64,000 nucleotides of DNA, taken from the NCBI GenBank assembly GCA_021234155.1, contig JAJEKV010000027.1:3842623-3906622 (forward strand), in the 5' to 3' direction. Of the stretch, positions 11,844 through 23,320 are shown piece by piece. The notes beneath the pieces were generated by a model that was given only the letters and a program-made list of their open reading frames with translations, did not search any database and had not been told where the DNA came from. The DNA comes from Isoetes taiwanensis (lineage: Eukaryota > Streptophyta > Lycopodiopsida > Isoetales > Isoetaceae). Both the position numbers and the translations under genes were made by a program. Numbering within the stretch: position 1 is the first letter of the stretch; every line of letters starts with the position of its first letter.

Positions 11844-12455
11844 TGAAGTGGTTATCATGTAATAATTGTTTGATGGAAATTCATCTAATTCTACAAGCTC
11901 TAACCTATGAGAAGCAGTGGCAGTAGGTTATAAGTTATACAATCATTCATGAGAAGCAGTGGCAGTGAATGCAAGTGAAGAGAAAAGCATCTAATTTGAA
12001 AATGGGCGCTGCCTGTGTTTGAGGCGCTTAGAATTCAATTTTAAAGCTGTATTTCGCACTCAGCGCCCAATATCTTTCCGTCGTATAAAATACGCGTGGA
12101 AAAGAATACGTGTGGAAACCTGGTTAGGTTTCAATGGTTCGGAGGCAATGTTTCTTTATATATACGCCTGTGGGATATTAGGGAATATAGAGGAGGCCTG
12201 GATTGGAAAGTTTATCAGCCTCTGAACCGCCGGATCTACATAGAACAGTTATATATATGTGATGAATTATGCCTAATGTCTATCATCCAGATGCAGAAGC
12301 AATAATGTTGTTCTGATACTTCATCTTGTTTGAGAAGGTGTTTAAGCTTATTAAATTATGATTAATGCAGCATAAGGGATTAGTGACCATTTTTTGGCTT
12401 CCTTATTGCTTGCAAAGATAAGTTGTATAAGAATAATTTTGCTTAAATACTTACA
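11844..12455 (+). mobile_element. Ty1-copia 5' LTR
   Basis: The LTR runs from TGAAGTGGTTATC to TTACA, about 612 bp, ends in the canonical TG...CA, and is followed one base later by the primer binding site. The 3' LTR at 25289 matches it closely up to the point where that copy is cut (about 480 bp). Differences between the LTRs are scattered and few (for example G11848/A25293), so the insertion is moderately old. Short frames inside both LTRs are non-coding shadows. Confidence 0.9.
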
Positions 12456-12456
12456 G

Positions 12457-12468
12457 TGGTATCAGAGC
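12457..12468 (+). promoter_or_regulatory. copia primer binding site (initiator tRNA-Met)
   Basis: TGGTATCAGAGC, one base after the LTR end, is the usual plant copia primer site complementary to the 3' end of initiator tRNA-Met. It starts minus-strand DNA synthesis. Confidence 0.92.
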
Positions 12469-12482
12469 ACAGGTGATCCAAG

Positions 12483-13469
12483 ATGTCAACTAGATTTGGT
12501 GCCAATTTGCTGGCAACTATTGAAGTATTTAAAGGTGATACAGGTTTTCAAATTTGGAAGGAAGGAATCAAGTCAGTTTTGGAGTTTGAAAATCTTTGGG
12601 GTTTAATTGATGGCAGTACATTTGCCATGGCCACCTCAGCATCTCCTACAGGGTCTGGGAATGTAAGTACTAATCCAGGAGGTGGTCCAACAGCGAGTGC
12701 AAGTGCAAGCTCTGGTGGTGTTTCAACTGCAGCTTGTGGAAGCAGAAGCAGTCCTACTGTTCAAACAGATGCCACAAAAATAATGGAGGCCCAAGCCATT
12801 ATCATAAGCAAGGTTGGAACTGCTTTGAAGTTGAAACTAAGAGGTAAGCAACCAAAAGAGATGTGGGAATATTTGATTAAGCACTTTGAAATTAAAAGTT
12901 CTTCTCAAATAGATGTTTTAGAAAAGCAACTGAGAAAACTTAAATTGTTTGAGAAAGATAATATTACTGAGTTTATGGAAAAATTTGAGTCCATATTTGC
13001 AGACTTGGAAGGTGCAGGTTCTATTCTGAATGATCAAAATCAAATCTTGTACTTGGCCAAGTCAGTTTCTCATAACACTCATTTAGCTACATTAATTAGA
13101 AATGTGGCTACTAGTAAAGAGCATGCTATAAAGATGATCCAAACTGAATTTGAACAAACCCGAAGGGGATTTGATGATGAAGAACAGTCTCCAGAAGTGT
13201 TATATAGTGGAAACATCAAAAGAGGTGGAAGTACCTCAAGAATGAGTAAGGATAAAATAGGGCCATGCTTTAAATGCAATCAGTATGGCCATCTGAAAGC
13301 CAAAGTATTCAGATGCTTTAACTGTGATGGTAAAGGACATTTAGCTTCAGAGTGTCCAAGTCCCAAATCCTCATTTGGAAGAGGCAGAGGTTGTGCCAGA
13401 GGTGGAGGCAGGGGGAGAGGAAGGAGTCAGCCAAGCTTGAATTTGGTCAAAGAGGAAGAAACTGATTGA
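12483..13469 (+). CDS. Ty1-copia gag
   Basis: An intact frame of about 328 residues starts at ATG 12483 shortly after the primer site. The N-terminus (TRFGANLLATIEVFKGD...) and the central helical part (EMWEYLIKHFEIKSSSQIDVL) are typical of the copia GAG/UBN2 domain. Near residues 260-295 there is a damaged knuckle (CFKCNQYGHLKAKV, the last Cys lost) and an intact CX2CX4HX4C knuckle (CFNCDGKGHLASEC), then an RG-rich tail. Gag packages the element RNA in virus-like particles. A stop separates it from pol, where one polyprotein is usual for this superfamily. Confidence 0.9.
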   Translation: MSTRFGANLLATIEVFKGDTGFQIWKEGIKSVLEFENLWGLIDGSTFAMATSASPTGSGNVSTNPGGGPTASASASSGGVSTAACGSRSSPTVQTDATKIMEAQAIIISKVGTALKLKLRGKQPKEMWEYLIKHFEIKSSSQIDVLEKQLRKLKLFEKDNITEFMEKFESIFADLEGAGSILNDQNQILYLAKSVSHNTHLATLIRNVATSKEHAIKMIQTEFEQTRRGFDDEEQSPEVLYSGNIKRGGSTSRMSKDKIGPCFKCNQYGHLKAKVFRCFNCDGKGHLASECPSPKSSFGRGRGCARGGGRGRGRSQPSLNLVKEEETD

Positions 13470-15807
13470 GGTAAAATGTAATCATATCTCGAATAAAGTT
13501 CTTGCTTCAAAATCTATGCATGACAATTTTTGTGTGATAGATTCAAGAGCAACAAAAAATGTAGTTTTCAAGCCAAGTCTGCTACAAGATTGTGTGAAGA
13601 AAGATGGGCATGTACAGCTAGGAGATGGTGGAGTTCAGCAAGTAAAGGATGCTGGTGTTCTAGAACTTTTTGATTTGAATGGGAAACCTGTAAAACTCAG
13701 AGATGTATTGTGTGTGCCTGGTTTAGTGAGAAATTTAATTTCAGTAAGCCAACTTGTTGATCTTGGATACAAAGTTGTATTTGAGAAACTGGAATGTACG
13801 ACATTTCAAGATAATGAAATTAATTGGCAGACGTGTTGGTAATTTGTTTGGATTTCATTACAAACATATTCCATGTCTTAACTTCATTGAATGTGCATCC
13901 AAACAAATCTGGCACAACAGACTTGGGCATACAAATTTCAAGAATCTTGATATATTAGAAAGGAAAGGCTTGATCACCATGTCTGCAAATAAAGAAGAGA
14001 ACATTTGTGCTGGATGTATGCTTGGGAAGCAAGCTAGACAAGCTTTTAAGAAGTCAGCTCACAGGTCAAAAAGAATATTGGAGTTAGTTCACACAGATTT
14101 GTGTGGACCTATTAATGTAACTAGTATATCTGGATACAAGTATTTTATGACATTTATAGATGATTTCAGTAGGAGAACTAACTGTTATCTATTGAAATCA
14201 AAAGATCAAGCTCTAGATGCTCTTAAAATCTTTGTGGCTGAAGTAGAGCTAGAAACAGGAGCTAAGATCAAACGTATTAAATCTGACAGGGGTGGTGAAT
14301 ATCTGTCAAATGAATTTAAATGGTTTTGTGCTTCCAAAGGTATTAAAAGGCAGCTTACTTGTAGATATTCTCTGCAGCAGAATGGAGTAGCTGAAAGAAA
14401 AAATAGAACATTACTAAATGCTGTAAGATCTATGTTGAAATACTCAGGACTGCCAAATTTTTTGTGGGATGAGGCATTGAAAACAGCTGTGTTGATCCAA
14501 AACAGGTTACCTTCTGTGAGCATCAATGGAGCCATACCTGAAATGCTATGGTCTGGTAAAGCTCTATCTTTTGATAAATTTAAAACTTATGGGTGTTTGG
14601 CCTTTGCACAGGTTCCAGAAGAAATAAGGAAAAAGCTTGATGATCGATCCTATACCTGCTATCTGATAGGTTATGATTCAAATTCTAAAGGATATAGGTT
14701 GTATAATCCAGCTCAGAGAAAAGTCATTGTTAGTAGAGATGTGGTATTCTCTGAAAACCAGTTCTATAAGACCATTCCAAAAGTAAACACTTCAAATGAC
14801 ATGGAGACTATACATAATCAAGCAAGGACTGGTAGTTTATATGAAGAGCCACTGAAACATGCAGAAAAATCCAGTGAAAAAAATCACACTAATGTTGCAG
14901 ACTTTAGTGATAATGAAAGTGAGGCAGATCTTAGTTATACATCTCAACAGGAATCTGCAAATGTAACTGAGCCAGCTCAAGAAAGACCTTCAGAAGAACC
15001 TTTAGAAGAAGTTCAACATGCTCATGAACAAATATTAGAAAAACCCAGAAGAAAAAAAGAACAGAAGCTCAGATATTGAAGGATGAAAATAAAGATACTA
15101 CATTGTTTGGAAGAGATGCTCATGGCAGAAGTAAAAGATTATTGCCAATTGAGGGGGAAATAAATACAGTGTTTGATATTCTAATTCTAGAAAGTGAAGA
15201 GGCTCCAAAAACCTACATTGAGGCTATAAGTGGCAAGCATAAAGGTGATTGGAAAAAAGCTATCGAAGATGAAATGAACTCATTTCATAGAACTAATATC
15301 TATACTCTAGGGGACAGACCTGAAAATAAGAACATTATAGGAAGCAAATGGATATACAGAATTAAACCTGGAGCTGATGGGAAATCCAGAAAATACAAGG
15401 CTAGGCTTGTTGCTCAAGGGTTTACTCAAAAAACAAGGTCAAGATTTTGATGAAACATTTTCTCCATTGGTGAAAATTAATAGTCTTAGAATTCTGTTAT
15501 CAATTGCAATGAGGACTTAGAAATTCATCACATGAATGTGAGCACAACATTTTTTATTGCTAAGTTAGAAGAAGAAATTTATTTAAAACCAGCTCCAGGA
15601 TTTGATGAAAATGCAGATAAAGTTTGGAAGCTAAATCGAGCTGTGTATGGTTTAAAACAAGCTCCTAGGGAATGGTACAAATGCATAGATGGATATCTGC
15701 TTGAACAAGGGTTTGAGAAGTTTATATGTGATGGTAATCTCTACAGATTCAGAAGTGGAAATGAATCAGGGATGCTTTTATTTATTTTTTCAATGCAATT
15801 TATATAG
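13470..15807 (+). pseudogene. Ty1-copia pol, first part (protease, integrase, start of RT)
   Basis: In order: an aspartic protease remnant whose active site reads DSRAT instead of DS-G-A/T (about 13543); a pre-integrase HH..C..C region (IWHNRLGH ... CAGCMLGKQ, about 13910-14040); an integrase core with HTDLCGP, SDRGGEYLSNEF and the catalytic E in ERKN; then RT starting at about 15200 (KWIYRIKPGADG, GLKQAPREWY). Frameshifts or stops occur near 13800, 15075, 15440 and 15520, and the RT stops at about 15790, just before the YVDD box, where another element is inserted. The mutated protease glycine and the frame breaks mean this copy cannot move by itself. Confidence 0.9.
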
Positions 15808-16288
15808 AATGGTTGGCGAATGTAAAGAAGAATAAGATTAATTTTAATGGCGAATATGTCAAATAATCCATCTCTATTCATCAGCATTTGGCGAATTTGA
15901 AGCTTTATAATTCAAAAATATTAATCAAGTACATTTATAACTTATGCTCAAAGTAGAAATGGGTTTGATCCCATGAAATACATTACCTGCAAATGCAACA
16001 AGGAAAACTCTATCAAGTCACACAAATCTCAAGGAATAACTTGCAGACTAACTTGTGATGCTCAAAAAAACCAGTGTCTGTATAAATCAGGATGAATACT
16101 AGAACTTTAGTCACAGGAACCTATAGAATAGGGGGCGAATGCGCTGCTGTCTTAGATTCGAATACATGGCGAATGTCTTCTTAGAAGGACAACTTCGTAT
16201 CAACTCAGGGCGAATATTCTAATAAAAAATATGATATGTAACCTACTAAACATTCGTAGGAAATTTTTGAAAATCCCTAAATATTCGT
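15808..16288 (+). mobile_element. GGCGAAT-rich DNA element, left part
   Basis: This non-coding stretch interrupts copia RT. It carries GGCGAAT at about 15815, 15850, 15889, 16134, 16168 and 16209. Its right part is 24242-about 24290, which contains ACGAATATTCGCC in inverse orientation, so TGGCGAATRT at each end is a candidate terminal inverted repeat. Clustered subterminal repeats of this type are seen in hAT, Mutator and CACTA elements. Exact ends and target duplication could not be fixed, so the superfamily is open. Confidence 0.5.
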
Positions 16289-16379
16289 TCTGGGAAAGGA
16301 CTCGCGAGAGACACAAAACCGGCCGTAGATAGGCTTGTCATTCATCACAGCAGCAGTATACAATGTATAAGAAGAGAGA

Positions 16380-16416
16380 GGGGTAGCCGAACATAGGAAC
16401 AATATCGGACTACCCC
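16380..16416 (-). ncRNA. GGGTAG hairpin of the Helitron-like units, copy B
   Basis: GGGGTAG-c-CGA (16380-16390) pairs with TCG-g-ACTACCCC (16405-16416). The equivalent hairpin in unit E1 (49715-49743) has CGCA/TGCG in place of CGA/TCG, so the pairing is kept while sequence and length change. The hairpin is nearly symmetric, so the sense strand is inferred from the neighbouring ENE-like element. Confidence 0.5.
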
Positions 16417-16454
16417 AAAAAAAGAAAATGTGCTAAGGCATGATAAGAGGGCAA

Positions 16455-16533
16455 TGGCGACAAGTTCTCATCGGGATAAAAAACCCCGCCCTTTCGGGTT
16501 TTCGAGGAAAACCCTAATGAGAAATGGTCGCCA
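16455..16533 (-). ncRNA. ENE-like structured RNA element, copy B
   Basis: Read on the minus strand: basal arms built on GGCGAC.../TCTCAT pairing with ATGAGA.../GTCGCC, then AGGG, U4, CC, UCGAAAA, CCC-GAAA-GGG, C, GGGG, U6, AUCCC. The core matches copies A and C almost base for base, but the tetraloop is GAAA instead of UUCG and the innermost stem has G-C where A and C have A-U. The basal stem is unrelated in sequence to the other copies. Confidence 0.6.
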
Positions 16534-16826
16534 CCAACCTCGAATGTGGTGCCTAGAGAGCAGAGAAAACCTGACGAGCCAAGGCAAACCGAAGCACGAC
16601 CCCAAACAACCGCTAAAACCCCATGTAACAACGAGGATGACGAATCGGAAACCAATAGGACCCCAAAAGCCGGTGGAAGATAGCGAAATCTCAGAAGACC
16701 AAAAACTCAAAAACACCCGTGAAGAGTCGAAAACAAGCCTAGCCATAAAAAGAATCCGCATCAAGAAAGCTGGAAGAGATAAGGCATAAAAATCGACAGA
16801 AAAAGAGCAGAACAAAAAAAGATAGC

Positions 16827-18290
16827 GTCACCGACAAGGTGGAAAAAGCATCACCCAGCGGGTGGAAAACATGATATATAAAGATGCATCACCCTCAAGG
16901 TGGAAATAAACAGCATCGCCCGCAAGCGGAGAAAAACACAGGAAAATGCCAAGGAAACAGCAACAAGGCAAAAGCGACACCCACAAGTGAAAAACCACAA
17001 AAAGAGCAAGGACCAATACTAATACAAATGAAAAAGACGTACACGCCCACGCAGTAGGGTGGGAAGGGAGGGAAGCTACGAGCACGAAGAAAATGCTGCT
17101 GTGAGAAGACGCCGATAACCGGCCTGAGAATGGAACTAGCCTAATATAGGGGCTCGTCCTTTCCTGCATGGTGATCCGATGGCTCGGATCGATGGGATTC
17201 GGGAAAGGACTCGCGCGAGACACAAAACCGCCGACTACCAAAGGACTTCCTTAACTATAAACCCAGTGGCCGCAAACCTCCAAGTGTTGAGTAGGGTCGC
17301 AGCGACATTTGTGTGGAAGGAAGAGTGGAGAGAGAGCTAAGACGACGCCAAGGTGAATCAAAATCAAATCGAAATCCAAAGCGCAAGATAGAACTCCAAG
17401 TCAAGAATGAGGAGAAGTGCCCCAACCCCTCCCCGCACATCCAAACCCGTGATACCGCAGGAAAAACATCGGCGGAGCACTACTAGATCATGACAGAAGA
17501 GGTTGTAGACTAGGTAAAGTGACGGATTAAAAATAAAGCTAGGGCCATATATAGGGTCCGAAATACTAAAGCAAAAGACAATAGTGGACATGATAAAGGA
17601 ACCAAAAACGAATGACAATCTAAGGGACATGATAGAAAAATAAGAACGCTGCTGAAATGTAAAATATAAAAGAACGCCGAATGATAGGGCCGAATGAATG
17701 TGCATGACGGCGAAGCGCAAAGTCGCACAACAACTCAAATCGATGTGAGCTTAGTAATGAGGAAATCAACAATACATGAAAAGAGAGATAGCATCACCCG
17801 GAGGGTGGAGAAAAAGCCGCCACCCAAATGGTGGAAGAAAACCGGGATAAATACAAATTGCCGCCCCCATCGGGGGGAAAGAAACAACGCCACCCACAAA
17901 AAATAGTCCAAGAGAAACTCATGTCACAAAATTGCAAAAAACTAATATCCGCACATCTAATCATAGCGAAATAGCAAATATGATAAATAATAATAGCACA
18001 ATGCACGATGATATCCCAATACACCGTGAACAAAGAGCTCAACGGTTAGCTAGAAATGTATGCCCCGACAAATGATGCATAAGGATAGCATAATGCACAA
18101 TGCACAATGAACAAAGATCACCCGCAGATGGAAATAGCATCACCACCATGGTGGAAAAAGCGGCACCCAATCGGTGGATAACAATCATGTAAAAAGAAAT
18201 ATGCATTGCAAAATAATGCTAGACAATGGTATTTACAACATCACTAAAGATAATAAATAGACATGAATGTCACCATCACGGTGGAAATAA
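16827..18290 (+). repeat. dispersed CACC-N(4-6)-GGTGGAAA mini-hairpins
   Basis: About ten short palindromes of the form CACC-loop-GGTGGAAA occur at irregular spacing in units B1 and B2: near 16827, 16849, 16887, 16914 (CGCCCGCAAGCGGAG), 17793, 17819, 17860 (CCGCCCCCATCGGGGGG), 18143, 18166 and 18270. Stems vary (CACCC/GGGTG, CACC/GGTG, CGCC/GGCG-like) while the trailing GGAAA is kept. Function unknown. Confidence 0.7.
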
Positions 18291-18636
18291 ACAAAGACCA
18301 CCCAACAAAAAAAACGGTCCATAAAAAACGCGACATCTAGAGAAGGATAAAGCATCAATGTAAAACCATAAAAAAGAACATCAAGAACACGAAAACTAAA
18401 AGTGGCCATTAGAATGTGCCCAATATAACAGCTTGCGTATAACTACGTAATACACGCCATGCCTAGATAAAGAGAAGCATAAAAAGGAAAAAATGATTAA
18501 ATATAAACCCATGTCGGACAACAACGTAGGACACCCCATATCTTTAAAGAGAAGCATAAAAAATGAAAGATAATCCAATATACACCCATGTCGGAAAATC
18601 TCAATGCAGTGCCAAACGCAATATGCATCCTATCTA

Positions 18637-18735
18637 GATAAAGCCAAATAGCAAATATGCCAAAGATGATAAAGCCAAATAGCAAATATGCCAAAGATGA
18701 TAAAGCCAAATAGCAAAATACGCCAAAGATATATA
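18637..18735 (+). repeat. 31-bp tandem repeat, three units
   Basis: The unit GATAAAGCCAAATAGCAAATATGCCAAAGAT (longest quoted part GATAAAGCCAAATAGCAAAT) is present three times with only minor change in the last. Just upstream (about 18455-18590) lies another imperfect two-copy repeat carrying AAAGAGAAGCATAAAAA and CCCATGTCGGA. Confidence 0.85.
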
Positions 18736-21700
18736 ATGAGCATACCAAATAGAAAAGATCCGCTACAAGTGAAAAAACCCTCAATAGACAGCTAGAAGGC
18801 CAGCGACCGTGAGCGCGCGCAGCATCATGTGGAACCCCCCGAGTGGCAGCCGCCGAGGCCCCGTCGCGACGAGCAGAATGAGCACCATACTGGAACGGAT
18901 TTAAGCTGAAAGCAAGAAGATACACCGTCACCACCTCCAAGCAATCGGATAGGATAAAGGACGTAGAGAGGCGAAAAAGAGGGCTGCCATAGGTGCAGAA
19001 GGATAATGACAGGGCATGCAAACGAAGGCAAGCGAGCTAAAGAAATCGTATGAGCACGGGCAAGTGGGTCTCGCTTTGAATGGCGGGGGAGAAAGGGAAC
19101 CGTGGTCCGGCGAGTCCGGTTCAAGCGAGAGGGAAGCCGCATTGATTGACGACGAGAACCAAAGAGCCGCCGAAAGCCGCCGTGGAGAAAAAGTGAAGTT
19201 GAAGAAGAAGAGCCGAAAAGCACCGCTATGGATCTGTATCACGCTCAATGACCCCGAAAAAGGGAAGGACATTAGAGAACAAAAACAATGATAAGAAAAA
19301 GACGCCGCCACGATGATGAATCGGGAAGCGCCCGGCATGCCAACGAAACGCAACAAGGCGATGAAAAAATAAACCACGCACGCGCATAATGCACATATGA
19401 TATGAATGCGCATCACGAACGTATGTCCGTGGATAGTTGAATGTGGCTACGGACCAAGTCCGTGAATGTGGCTATTATTCCTTCAAACCGCGGGCCAATA
19501 TCTAGAGGGAGATAAGTCAACAAAGGAACCCTTCATCATGGATCCTTAAAAAGAATAAACAATAACGATAAATAAGAAGGCAGAATAACAAGTAACTGAG
19601 ATAATAAGGCAAAGAGGAAAAAACGTACGCATAGGAATGTAAAAATGCATAGACATAAAGATCGAACGAAAAACATGGAGATGTTGAGTAAAGTCGCACA
19701 CCACGTAGCGAGCACGAGAGGACGAGGACCGCCAGCAACCGTGAGTACGAACCTCAACATGTATACCCTGTGTATTGAGCAAAAAACGGAGGAAACGAGG
19801 AAGAATGATAAAAACTATGGGCTAAAAGAACATGGAAAGTCACCACGTCTAATAAAGCAACGTCTCGAAACTTACACAATGATTATGTAATATCATATAT
19901 AGTGAACAAAGCTATGCACGAAAAAATAAGCCTACTACGAACATGACAAAGTGGAGCTAACGAAAACAATGAAGCTCCCAAATCCATAAAATTGGTACAC
20001 CGAACAATATCACCCATGTGCAAGAACAGAAAATACAACTTCAGGAAACAACAAATAAGTGCGCTAATAAAGTGAACAAAGGAACCCACAAACACCAAAT
20101 ATAGAATATACATATAAGAAATTTAGCCACAAAGGACAAAGAGGTGAATAGCAAATATGATGTATAATGGTAGCACAATGCATAATGATAGCGAACTAAA
20201 AATGAAGTCCCCGAAAAAAGACAACAAAAAGTTATCGTTAAGCCCAAGCAGAAATACGAGAAAAAGAAGAATGTAAGCCAATGAACAAATCAATAAGAAA
20301 ATAACCACGCACAAAGAGCCCAACAAAATGAGAAAATGTAAAACACGGTCGCCAACGTAAAAAAAGCGTAGAATACAAAAATGATCGACATAGGCCAAAA
20401 GATGAAATCAACGCGCCAAAAAGCGAACATAAATAGGAAAAATAATCCGAATAACACAACAACCGCTGAATAGTGCGAGCATCAAGATCCCATGGAAAAA
20501 GACAATGGCAAAAGAGAACATAAAGTTTATAAGATCATGCTACATAAAAAGAAACCACGTGGGCAACTAAGACGAAAAATGTAAAAGGAACATATGAAAA
20601 GATATACGCCACCCAATCAAGAACCCCATTACAACCCAAATAGTATAAATTGAGGGCCTCAGAGAATTGAAAACATCCGAATAACATGAATGCAAGTCAT
20701 TAACCATATTCATCCCTGTATGTTGCAAAATAAAATACACATGTAAAAAAGCATCTCATGAAAAATATGCCAATTATCAATCCATAACCATACTCAAAAG
20801 AATTAATGCCAGGAAATATGGATAGCAAACAATAGCCTAAAGTAAGTCGATAAAATTGTGGAAAGAAGCAAACCTAGAATGGATACCTCACCTGGGGCTC
20901 AACTTGTATAAAATGCGACAAAGAATGTACGCCCCAAGCCCAAAACAAACACGTCAAAAAACTCAGCCCCCATGGCAAGAGCCTGGACTAAGGAAAACAT
21001 CCCCTATGGACTGAATAAAAGAAGACTTTAAAAGGCCACAAAGGAACTTCCGCTAGAAAAATGGCTCAACAAACTAATTGTCTACATTGAGGATCCGAGA
21101 ATTTTGAAACGAGAACGCCCAACCCTGGAAGACCACCAACCTTCTACCAAATTTATAATTAGCAAATATAGCTCATATCCAAACCCAAGGAGCAAACCCA
21201 AATGATGATAAGATAAACTGCAATTAAATACCTACCAAATGAAAAACGAAGCATAAGTCCAGATGCAAAAATTGATAGCGATGACATACATATAAGAAAT
21301 TTGGTCCAAAGAAAATCAAGCGATTGATCAAGGCGAAGAACATGTCGCGGATGAAAAAGACGAAAATGGCAAATGCATACATGATCGAATTCAAGCCGGA
21401 TGAGCCCCGTCAAAAATCAAACCCCAAATCCATTGATATGAACTTCCGTAAATAATGGCAATAGGAAGTGGGCAAATGTATCATTTTATTGAAAACTTCG
21501 TAAATAAAAACTCATCCATATAACACCTAGAGAAATAAATGCAGTTCTCAATCGACCTCCCCGCTAAAAAGAAAATGCAAAAATAAGTAAATGTCCTTTA
21601 TACAATTAACAAGTCACAACAACATGATGCAATATCCAAGAAAACCCATTTGTAAATGTAGGATGCGGTGTATATGTAGACAATATGAAGATATGTGGAA

Positions 21701-22103
21701 AAACAAAATGCATATAGGCAAACATGAGAGCGTCCACTTGGACTCCACGACCTGCAAATGCAAAGAGGCTAGATAGCTGCATGGAGTGGAAGAACTACAT
21801 TGCAACAAAGTGAGCTAAAATGGACTTGGAATTGCAAACCCGATGGTGGAAAGAAGAAAAGCAAATTCTAGACATGATCTAAGTAAACTAAAACTACACA
21901 TCCAACCGTTCCCTCGATCATCTTTTGGCGGGCGAGAGCCGGGCAAATTAAGAAAAGGAAGAACAAGAAAAGTCGAGGCTAAATGTTGCATCCCACCTCC
22001 GTTCGCCAAGATGCCCCACCAAACCGGGCCGAAATCCAACCTAACAGAGGAGAATGGAGAAAGGAAGCCCTGATCCGGATTCCGAGAAAAACAATGGCGT
22101 ATG

Positions 22104-22156
22104 CTTAGGCTTAGGCCGAGGCCGAGGCTTAGGCTTGGCTTAGGCTTAGGCTTAGG
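22104..22156 (+). repeat. (CTTAGG)n hexamer repeat
   Basis: About eight imperfect GGCTTA/GGCCGA hexamers lie in a row within unit B2. The motif differs from the plant telomere repeat TTTAGGG. It creates a spurious L/R/G-rich frame on +. Confidence 0.8.
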
Positions 22157-23175
22157 TGTAGTCAACGGCAAAAAGAAGCGGGAGCAAGGAAATCCAAGGA
22201 AAAAGTGTTTGAACGAGGAAGTCGGAAATAGGAGAGCGCAATCATGGACCCGTGATGGCGCCGCCCGCCTCGCGAGATCGAAGCCAAGAACCGAAAAAGT
22301 CCGCGACCTTGTTCCTCACAACCGAGCCGCTATAAAATGGGCGAACCAAAGAACAATTCAGCAGCCCATACTCCCCGCCAATGCTCCAAATGACCACGCC
22401 CACGCAAGATGCGGCTCGCGACAACTCAGGGTGTCCCGCCGGACCAATGGGTTCCAAATTCTAGAATGTCCGTTTGAAGAACGAAAGAGAGGCAAGACAA
22501 AGAGGGCCGAGAATGAAAACCGTAAAAGAAAACACACGGCATGGAACCGCAATCAAAATGGCAGGGAACTGCCTTGGACATGCAGGATCAAGACAAAGAC
22601 AGAGGATAGGATGGGGAAAAAGAGGAAACTAAACCAGAGAGCATGCGCTAATTAGTGAACACAAAATGAATCCACTCTGATCGCAAAAATTCTTGAGCCG
22701 CGAAGACCAATCATATAATCCGCCATCGCATGCCAAAGGCCGATTTACGCAACAACAAATAACTAATATAGCACACAGAAGAGGAAACAGTGAGCATGGC
22801 TTGCCAGTTTGCATGGCTTGCCAATTGAATCGATCACCAACAAACCAATATACCTCAACCAATAGACCCCGGATGCAATTTTGTTGCTCCAAAGTTAACC
22901 GCATGTATCAAATTCAACGAAAAACCCATACCTTCCAAAATCTTCTGGCCGGATGCACATAGCCGTAATGGCCCCTACCACTACATACCGAGCATAAAGA
23001 AGGAGAGCATAAGAACCCGCTCAAGAACTTACCGCCACGGATACCGCTAAAAGTTCTCTCGCACCAGCTATAATCTTGAGAAGAAGAAGCCGCGATGTCG
23101 CTATAGATGAGCCCGAAAATGAGCAAAGTGGGCCAGGTGGACAAAAGAGTGGAGATGGTGATGTGCGGGACAATT

Positions 23176-23320
23176 GGGTGGAAGAGTGGAGAGAGCGAAG
23201 ATGGCAGCAAGGTGAATCAAATCAAAATCCCAAGCTCAAGATAGAACTCGAATTCTAGAATGAGGAGAAGTGCGCTAACCCCCTCCCGCGCATCCATCCG
23301 GAGATACCAGTAAAAAAACA
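23176..23320 (+). repeat. internal direct repeat of unit B2 (partner at 17316)
   Basis: GGAAGAGTGGAGAGAG, AAGGTGAATCAAA, CAAGATAGAACTC and AATGAGGAGAAGTGC occur in the same order at 17316-17475 and here. This indicates a past internal duplication or fusion of two related elements in the 7-kb unit. Confidence 0.8.

Larger units (their letters stand above)
16289..17198 (+). mobile_element. Helitron-like (Helitron2/Helentron-type) unit B1
   Basis: The unit is about 910 bp with no transposase frame. The 5' end TCTGGGAAAGGACTCGCG has an inverted partner, GCTCGTCCTTTCC, at about 17152-17164, followed by a 3' hairpin GATCCGA-TGGC-TCGGATC (17173-17190) and ATGGGAT. An internal inverted partner of the 5' terminus placed just before a 3' hairpin is the asymmetric-TIR layout of Helitron2/Helentron elements, which insert between T and T without duplication. 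The next unit starts immediately with TCGGGAAAGGACTCGCG. Inside are two RNA-like hairpins (16380-16416 and 16455-16533) and several CACC...GGTGGAAA mini-hairpins. Confidence 0.65.

Noticed and set aside
12019..12305. Open frames inside the copia LTRs (also 25463-25755)
   Set aside because: They are short, occur in both LTR copies only because the LTRs are repeats, and have no known protein match.
16827..18290. Repeated short palindromes resembling a CRISPR array
   Set aside because: Spacing is irregular, repeats are only 12-18 bp and vary, and the host is a eukaryote.
18497..19416. Minus-strand frames of up to 174 codons in unit B2
   Set aside because: Cys/Ser/Phe/Leu-rich shadows of A- and G-rich plus-strand sequence; no family similarity.
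22104..22156. CTTAGG repeat as interstitial telomere sequence
   Set aside because: The unit is not TTTAGGG and is impure; a simple hexamer slippage repeat explains it.
22101..22655. 184-codon frame in unit B2
   Set aside because: Its start is the CTTAGG repeat and the rest is R/K/N-rich low-complexity sequence with no domain; likely chance.
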